This document shows, piece after piece, positions 25,458-32,574 of a stretch of 32,574 nucleotides of DNA. A model generated the notes under the pieces. That model had not been told where the DNA came from and searched no databases. It worked only from the letters and a program-made list of their open reading frames with translations. The translations under genes were made by a program, and so were the position numbers. The stretch spans positions 1-32,574 of the forward strand of contig JAITPW010000003.1 of assembly GCA_031289255.1 (NCBI GenBank), read 5' to 3'. The stretch is from Bacilli bacterium. Lineage in GTDB: Bacteria; Bacillota_I; Bacilli_A; JAJDGJ01. Positions within the stretch are counted from its first letter, which is position 1. Each line of letters starts with the position of its first letter.

Positions 25458-26282
25458 ATGATTAAAATAAAAGATTTAAACTTTAATTATTCACAAGATG
25501 TTAATGAAGAAGGATTAACGCTTGAGAATATTAATTTACATATTAAAAAAGGTAGTCATACTGTTATTCTTGGACATAATGGGAGTGGGAAATCAACGCT
25601 TGCTAAGTTATTGATCGGTTTATTAAAAGCCCAATCAGGGACAATTGAAGTTGATGGTCTTGAGATGAATCTTGAGAACGTCTATTATATTAGAGACAAG
25701 ATTGGCATTGTCTTTCAAAATCCTGATAATCAATTCATTGGTGCTAGTGTACAAGATGATATTGCTTTTGGGTTGGAGAATAAATGTATTGCTCATGAAA
25801 AAATGCAAGCTATTGTGAATGAGTATGCTTCTAAAGTAGGAATGGATCATTATCTCAGTCATGAACCTTCACGCTTAAGTGGGGGTCAAAAACAACGAGT
25901 TGCGATTGCTGGTATTCTAGCGATGCATCCTGATGTTATGATTTTTGATGAAGCGACAAGTATGCTTGATCCGGCTGGCGTTAAAGAAGTTAATGCGCTA
26001 ATTAGTATATTACAGAAAGAGAAACAAGTAACAATTATCAGTATTACTCATGATATTGATTATGTTATGAATGCCGATTATGTGATTGTTTTAGATCAAG
26101 GTAAAATCTTAATGGAAGGATTACCTTTGGATATTTTTAAACATAGTAAACAATTACAAGCTATTGGGTTAGATATACCTTTAGCTTTAAAGATTAGTAA
26201 CTCTCTTCAAGAAAAAGGTCTTAAGATTGAGGATAGTTTAAGTATGAAGGAGCTTGAAGATAAGTTATGGCAATTAAAATAG
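25458..26282 (+). CDS. ecfA1: ECF transporter ATPase EcfA1
   Basis: ATP-binding subunit of the energy-coupling factor module that drives vitamin uptake by exchangeable S components. Walker A GHNGSGKST (39-47), Q-loop FQNPDNQF, signature LSGGQKQRVAIAG, Walker B MIFDEATSMLDP and H-loop THD are all there. 274 residues. AGAGGGA lies 7 nt upstream of the ATG. It overlaps ecfA2 by 16 nt. No S component gene is in the window, as is usual for group II ECF systems. Confidence 0.95.
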   Translation: MIKIKDLNFNYSQDVNEEGLTLENINLHIKKGSHTVILGHNGSGKSTLAKLLIGLLKAQSGTIEVDGLEMNLENVYYIRDKIGIVFQNPDNQFIGASVQDDIAFGLENKCIAHEKMQAIVNEYASKVGMDHYLSHEPSRLSGGQKQRVAIAGILAMHPDVMIFDEATSMLDPAGVKEVNALISILQKEKQVTIISITHDIDYVMNADYVIVLDQGKILMEGLPLDIFKHSKQLQAIGLDIPLALKISNSLQEKGLKIEDSLSMKELEDKLWQLK

Positions 26283-27115
26283 AAAATGTCTTTTATACGT
26301 ATGCCCCCCAAAGTGTTTTTGAATATAAAGCTTTAAAAGGCATCGATTTAAAGATAAATAATAATTCCTTTACTGCCATCATTGGGCAAACAGGTAGTGG
26401 TAAATCAACATTGATTCAACATTTAAATGCGATATTATTACCTGAAGCAGGTACATTAGAAATTAATGACTTTAAGATTACTAATAAAGATAAAAAAACT
26501 AGTTATAAAAACTTACGCAAAGAAGTCGGACTAGTTTTTCAATTTAGTGAGTATCAATTATTTGAAGAAACTATTTTAAAAGATGTGATGTTTGGTCCTC
26601 TTAATTTTGATGTTGATGAGAAAAGGGCTCAGGAATTAGCAATTAAATATTTAAAACTGGTTAATATTGATGAATCATTATTTGATAAATCACCGTTTGA
26701 TTTAAGTGGTGGTCAAAAAAGAAGGGTTGCTATTGCTGGTATTCTGGCAATTCAACCTGATATCATTGTCTTAGATGAACCAACAGCGGGTTTAGATCCG
26801 CAAGGAGCTCAAGAGATGATGGAAGTATTTTTAGAATTAAAAGAGCAACATCATAAAACTTTGATATTGGTTAGTCATGATATGGATTTTGTTTATGAAT
26901 ATGCCCAAAATATTGTACTCTTAAATGAGGGACGTATCGTTTTAAATGAAGATAAAGTTAATTTTTTTAATAATAAAGATATTAGTAAATATGGTATTGA
27001 AAAGCCTCAGTTATTAAATTTATATGAAGGACTTTTTAATAAACAAGCCAAGATGTATTTGTCTTATGATAAAATGATTAATTTAATTGTGGAGGAGTTT
27101 AGCGATGTTAAATAA
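26267..27115 (+). CDS. ecfA2: ECF transporter ATPase EcfA2
   Basis: Second ATPase of the heterodimeric ECF module. Walker A GQTGSGKST (40-48), Q-loop FQFSEYQLF, a sequence characteristic of EcfA2, signature LSGGQKRRVAIAG, Walker B IVLDEPTAGLDP, H-loop SHDMD. 282 residues. The start lies inside ecfA1 and the end overlaps ecfT by 11 nt, so the three genes are translationally coupled. Confidence 0.95.
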   Translation: MAIKIENVFYTYAPQSVFEYKALKGIDLKINNNSFTAIIGQTGSGKSTLIQHLNAILLPEAGTLEINDFKITNKDKKTSYKNLRKEVGLVFQFSEYQLFEETILKDVMFGPLNFDVDEKRAQELAIKYLKLVNIDESLFDKSPFDLSGGQKRRVAIAGILAIQPDIIVLDEPTAGLDPQGAQEMMEVFLELKEQHHKTLILVSHDMDFVYEYAQNIVLLNEGRIVLNEDKVNFFNNKDISKYGIEKPQLLNLYEGLFNKQAKMYLSYDKMINLIVEEFSDVK

Positions 27116-27908
27116 TATTACCATTGGGGCCTATATTCCAGTCAATTCAATCATTCATCGCTTACATCCACTCGCAAAGATTTTAAGTTTAATCTTACTT
27201 TTAACTGGTGTTTTTTTAATTCATAATATAATGGTTTTTTTAGTGAGTACTTTATTTATTTTAATCTTAATATTAATTGCCCGTTTATCACCATTACAAT
27301 TAGTTAAACAAATTAAAGTTTTATATTTCATGTTTATTTTCTTATTTATCTTAAATATTTTTATGTTACGAACTGGTGAAGTTGCTTTGATAATTAAAGG
27401 TTATCCTATTTATTGGCAAGCTATTAATCAAACTATTATTATTTTATTTCGCTTAATTTCAATGATAATTCTTAGTTCTATTCTAACGATGAGTACTAAG
27501 CCATTAGATTTAACTTTAGGTATTGAACAATGTTTTATGCCTTTAAAACGTTTTCATTTTCCGGCTCATGAAATTGCGATGATGATATCGATTGCTTTAC
27601 GATTTATTCCTACTTTAGTAGAAGAAACTAATAAGATTATGATTGCTCAAACTTCCCGTGGTGTTGATTTTAAATCAAATAAATTTAAAGTAAAAATTAA
27701 AGCTGTAATCGCTTTATTGATTCCTTTATTTGTAGCAAGTTTTAAAAGAGCTGAAGAACTTGCCAATGCCATGGAAGCTCGTGGTTATAATCCTAGTGCG
27801 CAACGAACTAGATTTATTAAACATGAGTGGCGTTATCAAGATAGTATCGTTTTAATGGTAGGAATACTTTATTTAGGGAGCATAATATGTTATTTAATTA
27901 TCAAATAA
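27105..27908 (+). CDS. ecfT: ECF transporter transmembrane protein EcfT
   Basis: Membrane coupling subunit of the ECF module, 267 residues with about five spans. The two coupling-helix signatures are present as TSRGVDF and MEARGYNP, where the Arg residues contact the two ATPases. I chose ATG 27105, 10 nt after GGAGG at 27090-27094; the GTG at 27087 precedes the ribosome site. The end overlaps truA by 22 nt. Confidence 0.94.
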   Translation: MLNNITIGAYIPVNSIIHRLHPLAKILSLILLLTGVFLIHNIMVFLVSTLFILILILIARLSPLQLVKQIKVLYFMFIFLFILNIFMLRTGEVALIIKGYPIYWQAINQTIIILFRLISMIILSSILTMSTKPLDLTLGIEQCFMPLKRFHFPAHEIAMMISIALRFIPTLVEETNKIMIAQTSRGVDFKSNKFKVKIKAVIALLIPLFVASFKRAEELANAMEARGYNPSAQRTRFIKHEWRYQDSIVLMVGILYLGSIICYLIIK

Positions 27909-28624
27909 TATTTAGTTATGATGGTAGTGAGTTCTATGGTATGCAAAAACAACTTAAACAAAGAACAGTTCAAGGTGTCCTAGAGGCTATTCTTACTCGT
28001 TTAAATGGCAATGAAGCAATAAGTTTAAAGTATGCTAGTCGTACTGATAAAGGTGTACATGCTTTAAAACAAGTGGGTAGTTTTGAAACAAATCATGAAC
28101 TTAATCTCTATTATGTTTTACATGCTCTTAATCTAGCTTTACCTAATGATGTTTTTGTCAAAGATATCAAACGGGTTGCAAATAATTTTCACCCTCGTTA
28201 TCTGGCTATTAAGAAACATTATCGTTATTTAATTAATCTTAATGAATATGATCCCTTATTAAGAAATCAAATGTGGTTTATTAATAAAGAGCTAGCTCTT
28301 GATAAGATGAAAGAATGTCTTCCACTTTTAATAGGTCGACATGATTTTAGAACTTTTAGCAGTGTTAGTAATAAAAAAAATAGTATTAGAGAAATTTATG
28401 ATATAATTATTGTTAAAAATAAAGGGATTATTAGTATTGATTTTTATGGTGATGGTTTTTTAAGATATATGATAAGAAAATTAGTCATGATTTTAATTGA
28501 AATCGGTCTTAATAAGAAAAACAAAGAAGATTTAGTTAATTTATTAAATAAGAAAGATATTAGTGCTTATTCACAAGTTGCCATAAGTTCAGGCTTATAT
28601 TTAATGGAGGTTTATTATGATTAA
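27887..28624 (+). CDS. truA: tRNA pseudouridine(38-40) synthase TruA
   Basis: Modifies uridines 38-40 in the anticodon arm of tRNAs. The catalytic Asp is D54 in ASRTDKGVHAL (50-60); RNA-binding and fold motifs FSYDGSEFYGMQ (9-20), RTVQG and GDGFLRYMIRKLV are present. 245 residues. Placement directly after ecfT is the common Firmicutes order. It overlaps ecfT at its start and the LRR gene by 8 nt at its end. Confidence 0.96.
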   Translation: MLFNYQIIFSYDGSEFYGMQKQLKQRTVQGVLEAILTRLNGNEAISLKYASRTDKGVHALKQVGSFETNHELNLYYVLHALNLALPNDVFVKDIKRVANNFHPRYLAIKKHYRYLINLNEYDPLLRNQMWFINKELALDKMKECLPLLIGRHDFRTFSSVSNKKNSIREIYDIIIVKNKGIISIDFYGDGFLRYMIRKLVMILIEIGLNKKNKEDLVNLLNKKDISAYSQVAISSGLYLMEVYYD

Positions 28625-29954
28625 AAAAATAAAATGTTTGATCATTATTGTTTTAGGATTATTAAGTATTAATAATATTAGTGCTTTAAGTATCAATCAA
28701 GTATTTAGTGATAATAATCTAGCAAATTGTGTTGCTGGGCAATTAAAAATTGATGTTAATGCTGGGGTAACTAATAAACAATTAAGTAGTATTAATACTT
28801 TAAACTGTTCTAATGTTAAGATTGGTAATTTAAAAGGGATTGATAAACTAACCAATTTAAATAATCTTGATTTAAGCAATACTAATTTAACTGATATTAG
28901 TGAGATTTCTGGTATTAATAAATTAACTAGTTTAAATCTTAGTGATAATGCTCATTTAAGTAATATTAATTTACTTTATTATAATCGTAGTTTACAAGAG
29001 TTGAAAATGGATAATACTCATTATAGTAATATGATTATCATCAGTGAATTTAGAGAATTGAATAGTCTTTCCTTGATGAATAATGGTTTAAGTAATGTTG
29101 ATTACTTAAGTTATTTACCTAAGCTTGAAAAATTAAATTTAAGTAATAACTTACTAAGTAATATTGATTTTACAAGTAAATTAACGCATTTAAATGAATT
29201 GAATATTGCGGATAATAAATTGAAGATAATTAAAGAACTACCAACATCTTTACAAGTATTACTTGTGAATGATAATGATATTAATAATGGGAATGGTCTT
29301 AGTAAATTAAAAAGACTTACTTATTTAGATATGGCTGATAATGAGTTAAGTAATTTAGAATTCATTATCAATAATAAAGAGTTAAAGTATTTAGATATTG
29401 TTGGGAATAATATTACTAATATCAATGTCTTAAATAACTTAGAGAAACTAGAAATACTAACTTTAGATTATGCTAAAATAGGGGATAGTTCAAAGTTAGA
29501 TGAAAATATTAAAGTACTCTTGGATCGTAATAATTCTCAAAAAGTAATCGATGAATTAAATGATCAAAAAGATAATGAAGTAAGCAATTCTAAAAGCTTT
29601 AATATTAAGGGGTTATTGCCGATTATTGGTGTAGCCATCTTAGTTTTACTCTTTATCATTATCTTACTGATAAGAGCTAATAAACATAAGCATCAAAGCT
29701 TAAATGAAAATAATATCATTAAAGATGATGATGTTAATCTTGATATTGTTGATGTTAGTCCTATTAAAAAAGATAGTATTGAAGAAATTATTGATACTTT
29801 AGAAAAACAACAAGGTAGTGAAAAACAAGTATTAAATATACAAGATAGTATTCTTAATAATCATACTAAGCTTACTAAAAGAGTTCGTACTATCAAGAAT
29901 CATGTTAAAGGACCAGTAATTAAACTAAGAACCAGAATTAATAGATTAAAATAA
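28617..29954 (+). CDS. Membrane-anchored leucine-rich-repeat protein
   Basis: A 445-residue exported protein. Signal peptide at about 1-24; internalin-like cap (DNNLANCVAG, VTNKQLSSINTLNCS) at 30-66; then about ten SDS22-type leucine-rich repeats from about 66 to 290 (L..L.LS.N..N/TDI pattern); a membrane segment at about 332-353; and a 90-residue tail with a strongly basic end (RVRTIKNHVKGPVIKLRTRI). There is no LPXTG, so the protein is held by the single span with the repeats outside and the basic tail inside. The start overlaps truA behind GGAGG. Binding partner unknown; adhesion or envelope sensing is a guess. The basic tail could bind nucleic acid or lipid. Confidence 0.85.
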   Translation: MIKKIKCLIIIVLGLLSINNISALSINQVFSDNNLANCVAGQLKIDVNAGVTNKQLSSINTLNCSNVKIGNLKGIDKLTNLNNLDLSNTNLTDISEISGINKLTSLNLSDNAHLSNINLLYYNRSLQELKMDNTHYSNMIIISEFRELNSLSLMNNGLSNVDYLSYLPKLEKLNLSNNLLSNIDFTSKLTHLNELNIADNKLKIIKELPTSLQVLLVNDNDINNGNGLSKLKRLTYLDMADNELSNLEFIINNKELKYLDIVGNNITNINVLNNLEKLEILTLDYAKIGDSSKLDENIKVLLDRNNSQKVIDELNDQKDNEVSNSKSFNIKGLLPIIGVAILVLLFIIILLIRANKHKHQSLNENNIIKDDDVNLDIVDVSPIKKDSIEEIIDTLEKQQGSEKQVLNIQDSILNNHTKLTKRVRTIKNHVKGPVIKLRTRINRLK

Positions 29955-30018
29955 TTTTTTACATAATAATATTAAAAACTCTTGGTGAAGATTTGATTGT
30001 AATTAATTAAGCCAAGAA

Positions 30019-30150
30019 TTAAACGACTAAGGAATGTATTCTGTAATAAACAGGGTTCATTCCTTTTAATTTAGCTTTTATTTAATCGTTATTGTAATAG
30101 TGGATATATTTATTTAATTCACTGTTAATAAAACCGAAAAACCATTCATC
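30019..30150 (-). pseudogene. IS3-family (IS150-like) transposase C-terminal remnant
   Basis: Read on the minus strand from about 30150 to a TAA at 30019-30021: DEWFFGFINSELNKYIHYYN then ND, stop, IKAKLKGMNPVYYRIHSLV. This matches the end of IS3-family OrfB proteins (the YYNNxRIKAKLKGLSPVQYR signature of the rve_3 region). A TAA replaces the usual Arg codon in the middle, and about 25 residues between FFG and the helix are missing. The catalytic DDE core is not present. A decayed insertion sequence, inferred by motif recognition. Confidence 0.72.
30029..30065 (+). terminator. Possible terminator after the LRR gene
   Basis: Eight-base-pair stem AAGGAATG/CATTCCTT (30029-30036 with 30058-30065) with a 21-nt loop that can itself pair (CTGT/ACAG), then a T-rich tail. 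It lies about 75 nt after the LRR gene and within the transposase remnant, so it may be a co-opted structure. Confidence 0.5.
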
Positions 30151-30224
30151 AAAATATGTCTAGACAGTAACCTATCGCGAAGTATTTTAGTTATTATTAT
30201 TATTTTTAAAACTTTTAATATGAT

Positions 30225-30294
30225 AATATATATAAGATCGCTCTTGTTCTTAAGGCAGGATTAAAGATTTCTTATTTTCCAAAGTAACATGCTT
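30225..30294 (-). pseudogene. Possible IS30-type transposase N-terminal fragment
   Basis: On the minus strand from 30294: KHVTLENKKSLILP, stop, EQERSYI. This resembles the opening helix region of IS30-family transposases (KHLTLEDRxxIxxGLxxGxSyxxIA). Only about 22 codons match and one is a stop, so this is a weak call that needs a profile search. If right, the gap contains two decayed insertion sequences. Confidence 0.3.
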
Positions 30295-30608
30295 AAGTTT
30301 ATCTATAAATAATAGTAATATTGGATGATATTGATTATTGTAGTAAATTACTTACAAAATTGTATAGATTTAAAATTGAAAAAATAAAAGATATTGATTA
30401 ATCGATAAAAATGTGTAACATATATAATATATTTGTGGTTAGAATTAATAACTAAAAAAAGCTTTATAATATATTATATGAATTTTGCTGATTTTTGTTA
30501 TTATAATTTATTTTCTTTATATATTGATATTAAAGCTAATATTATCGTAAGTAATTATTTTTATTTCATTTGAAATTATTATATTATTATTAGCTAAAAA
30601 AATTTTTA

Positions 30609-30738
30609 AGTTTTGTGAATTTTTATTCATACTAAATTCACAAAACTAGGACATTTATTCGCAAAAACTAGGATATTTATTCACAAAACTAGCTTATTTA
30701 TTCATAAACTATAATATTTATTCATAAAAATATTTTTA
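30609..30738 (+). repeat. Tandem array of ~21-bp units with an inverted copy
   Basis: Units start at 30637 (21 bp), 30658 (22 bp), 30680 (21 bp), 30701 (20 bp) and 30721 (partial), with approximate consensus TTCACAAAACTAGGATATTTA. They degrade to the right. An inverted copy AGTTTTGTGAAT at 30609-30620 mirrors ATTCACAAAACT at 30636-30647. There are no unique spacers, so it is not a CRISPR. It resembles in period and in the GGATATTTA core the array at the AAA ATPase promoter (7,977-8,030). No gene is left beside it on the expected side; the nearest gene starts at 30,863. Confidence 0.75.
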
Positions 30739-30772
30739 AACATAAAATACACATTTTTTACTTATTATATTG

Positions 30773-30801
30773 TTGACTTAATTATTTATTGGTATTAAAC
30801 T
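30773..30801 (+). promoter_or_regulatory. Promoter of the terminal gene pair
   Basis: TTGACT (30773-30778) and TAAACT (30796-30801) with 17-bp spacing. It is the best -35 in the window, unlike the extended -10 promoters elsewhere. It lies 62 nt before the ATG. Confidence 0.6.
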
Positions 30802-30806
30802 TTAAC

Positions 30807-30818
30807 CATAACGTTATG
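30807..30818 (+). promoter_or_regulatory. Palindrome at the transcription start, possible operator
   Basis: CATAACGTTATG, a perfect 12-bp palindrome starting 6 bp after the -10, where a repressor would block initiation. A second short palindrome, ATCGATCGAT, lies at 30842-30851 close to the start codon. Confidence 0.4.
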
Positions 30819-30862
30819 TATTAATAATTTAGAAAGGAAAAATCGATCGATAGAGAATAATT

Positions 30863-31537
30863 ATGAAGAAATCAGTTAAAAGAAAATTTATATTTTCTTT
30901 AGGGATTTGTGGAATATTATTATTATTTTGTTTTATCTATAATAATAATAATATAAAAGCTGAAAAAGATGTAATTTATAGTATTACATCAAAGAATGTA
31001 TCTGAATATGTCAATCAAGTTGAATATGTTACTTTTGGTTTTAAAAATGATAATCCTGAGATTACATTAGATTATGATAAGGATTTAACTGTTGATGTAA
31101 AAAAATATGAATCAAATGTAACAGATTATCTTAATGAACTTGCTATTAGTTCTAAAAAAGCAGGCAACTACAAGATTAAGATTATTAATAAAAAAAGTAA
31201 TGATTTAATTGATGAAATTGATGTTAATATTAAGAATTATAATATTACTAGAAACAGCTCAAAAGATGACCTTTATCAATATCGTTTAAATCAAATTAAC
31301 TTAAAATATGGGGTAAATGATAATGATTTTATGGATAAATTAGATTCAGAAAACTTATCTAAATATCTAAAAGATATTGATGATTTAAAAAAGGAATTAT
31401 TTGATGAAGATTCTAAAAAAATGAGTAACAAAGTATGGGATAATCTTGATGATGCACGACTGATCAGAATTAAAAAAACCGATAAAGATTATAGTAATAC
31501 TGATATTAATTGTATTACTAAAACCGCTGATGTTTAG
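30863..31537 (+). CDS. Exported or membrane-anchored protein of unknown family
   Basis: A 224-residue protein not recognised. It has a basic start and one hydrophobic segment (about 10-26), then an all-polar region. Residues 45-110 could be a small beta-sandwich with alternating patterns (ITLDYDKDLTVDV, GNYKIKIINKKSNDLIDEI), like a cadherin- or BACON-type repeat in bacterial surface proteins. The rest is helical and Lys/Asp-rich. The segment may be a signal anchor, as no clear cleavage site or lipobox is seen. The only in-frame start is ATG 30863, with a weak GAG close by and a better AAAGGA about 25 nt up. Its end overlaps the next gene by 8 nt, so they probably work together. Confidence 0.75.
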   Translation: MKKSVKRKFIFSLGICGILLLFCFIYNNNNIKAEKDVIYSITSKNVSEYVNQVEYVTFGFKNDNPEITLDYDKDLTVDVKKYESNVTDYLNELAISSKKAGNYKIKIINKKSNDLIDEIDVNIKNYNITRNSSKDDLYQYRLNQINLKYGVNDNDFMDKLDSENLSKYLKDIDDLKKELFDEDSKKMSNKVWDNLDDARLIRIKKTDKDYSNTDINCITKTADV

Positions 31538-32574
31538 TACCAATAAGCGTCGTTTATTAGTTGGTATTATTATCATCTTAATAGTCGGTTTTTTATATTA
31601 TCAAGTCTTAAAAGAAGCTAAAGATTTTCCCCATATCAAATATGAAGTTAATAAAAATGTTCCTAATTATTTAGTATTTAAGTTAGGGGAACCTAAACCT
31701 GGTTATGATACAATTAAAGATATTTATCAAATGAAGGATGGCCAATTTCAAAAAATTAAAGATAATAAAATTAAGACTACTTTAGATTTTCCTCAACTAT
31801 TAAATAATAATGTGGCTGAGATTAATGGTTATGTTAATTGTGAGATTGAACAAATTAATTATGATGGTTCAGTTAAATTTCAAGATATCTGTAATATTAA
31901 GAATGCTAAAAAGATTGATGATGGTATGATTACTAATATTCCTTTTCACAATGATCAATACATTGTTACTTATCTTAATATAGGTTATCAAAAGAATGGT
32001 ACTTATCAAAGTGTTTTGAGAATACTAGATAATGATTATCATTTTATTGGTGATATTGAAATTGATGCTATTGTTAATAATATTTTTGTGAGTAATAATC
32101 AACTTTACTATAGTAAAGTTGATACTAAAAATGAAGATCAAATAGTTAAAAAAATAATGAAGTATGATTTAAAAACTAAACAAACATCACTCTATTATAA
32201 TAATACTAATAAAGAAAGAATAAATTATTTAGTATTTGATCAAAAAGATTGTTATATGTTTATAAGTGAAAATAACTATAAAAGTAAGGATTATATTAAA
32301 GTGATGAGGTATGATGGTCATCAGATGATTGATACTAATACTAAAATTGATTATATTCCTTTGTATTATTTTCAAAGAGATGATGGTATTTATGTTGATA
32401 ATGATAGTAATGATGAAACTCATGATAGTGGTTATTTAAGAATACACAACAAAAAGATAACAACTTATGAGCGAATATGTCATAATCATGTTAAGTATTA
32501 TGGTATGAATCATGTTTATTGTCTTAATGAAAAAGAAGATGGTTTTATTAAGTATCCTTATAATAGTAAAAAAG
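31530..32574 (+). CDS. Membrane-anchored protein of unknown family, 3' end outside window
   Basis: A frame open from ATG 31530 to the last base, 348 codons without stop. It begins MFSTNKRRLLVGIIIILIVG, a basic start with one membrane segment (about 9-25), and continues as an exported domain rich in Tyr, Asn and Asp, with recurring short strands of the type YIVTYLNIGYQ, LYYSKVD, YLVFDQKDCYMF and YIKVMRYDG. The regular strand pattern suggests a beta-propeller or similar all-beta fold, but no family motif was found. The start overlaps the upstream stop by 8 nt. The strand content and host-like codon use, together with the long open frame, make this a real gene. Confidence 0.85.
   Translation, partial: MFSTNKRRLLVGIIIILIVGFLYYQVLKEAKDFPHIKYEVNKNVPNYLVFKLGEPKPGYDTIKDIYQMKDGQFQKIKDNKIKTTLDFPQLLNNNVAEINGYVNCEIEQINYDGSVKFQDICNIKNAKKIDDGMITNIPFHNDQYIVTYLNIGYQKNGTYQSVLRILDNDYHFIGDIEIDAIVNNIFVSNNQLYYSKVDTKNEDQIVKKIMKYDLKTKQTSLYYNNTNKERINYLVFDQKDCYMFISENNYKSKDYIKVMRYDGHQMIDTNTKIDYIPLYYFQRDDGIYVDNDSNDETHDSGYLRIHNKKITTYERICHNHVKYYGMNHVYCLNEKEDGFIKYPYNSKK

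Noticed and set aside
30520-30634. Small minus-strand frame beginning MNKNSQNLKIF next to the repeat array
   Set aside because: About 37 codons of low-complexity sequence with no Walker A or other AAA_14 feature, so it does not supply the missing ATPase gene.
30637-30738. CRISPR array
   Set aside because: Units are joined head to tail without unique spacers, are only about 21 bp long, and no cas gene is present.

Overview
The window joins two very different pieces of DNA. From about 4,837 to the end it is AT-rich (well under one third G+C by eye). The gene families here (PlsY, ParE/ParC of Gram-positive type, Pst/Pho, EcfA1-EcfA2-EcfT next to truA) point to a low-GC Bacillota or Mycoplasmatota-like bacterium, possibly of the Erysipelotrichia/RF39 kind; that placement is inference. 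Positions 1 to about 4,836 have close to half G+C by eye, and look like acquired DNA.

Layout. (a) 1-3,886: 3' part of a Fic-domain gene and a complete type I restriction subunit gene hsdR, closed by a strong terminator. (b) 3,908-4,715, minus strand: three decayed small genes that form a recombinase module known from clostridial integrative elements: an HTH/zinc-finger protein, a SHOCT-like protein, and the N-terminus of a large serine recombinase whose nucleophilic Ser reads Pro. (c) 4,837-6,090: the C-terminal part of a type III restriction (Res) gene, AT-rich like the host, missing its helicase half and carrying one in-frame stop. The simplest reading is that an element carrying a type I system entered or replaced part of an older type III locus, and both have since decayed. 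(d) 6,100-8,250: a possible small RNA, then an AAA ATPase with a DUF4143-type C-terminus on the minus strand whose promoter lies in a 23-bp-period repeat.

(e) 8,266-16,000: a SAM methyltransferase behind a perfect 12-bp inverted repeat, plsY (minus), the topoisomerase IV pair parE-parC, and a Na/Pi cotransporter. (f) 16,000-21,755: a compact phosphate locus pstS-pstC-pstA-pstB-phoU-phoB-phoR behind a promoter whose -35 region is replaced by a direct repeat, as expected of a PhoB-activated promoter. Imported phosphate is reported through PstSCAB-PhoU to a PhoR with almost no extracytoplasmic domain. (g) 21,861-22,358: a membrane-protein frame interrupted by a single TGA. (h) 22,419-23,589 (minus): flavin reductase, NifU-type scaffold, DUF212/YuiD protein. 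(i) 23,923-29,954: a tightly overlapping run: S1-domain protein, pgi, ecfA1, ecfA2, ecfT, truA and a membrane-anchored leucine-rich-repeat protein.

(j) 29,955-30,862: a gene-free stretch with an IS3-type transposase remnant, a possible IS30-type remnant, a tandem array of ~21-bp units resembling the array at the AAA ATPase promoter, and a promoter for the next genes. (k) 30,863-end: two overlapping genes for membrane-anchored proteins that I do not recognise; the second runs off the window. No rRNA, tRNA or CRISPR array was seen.
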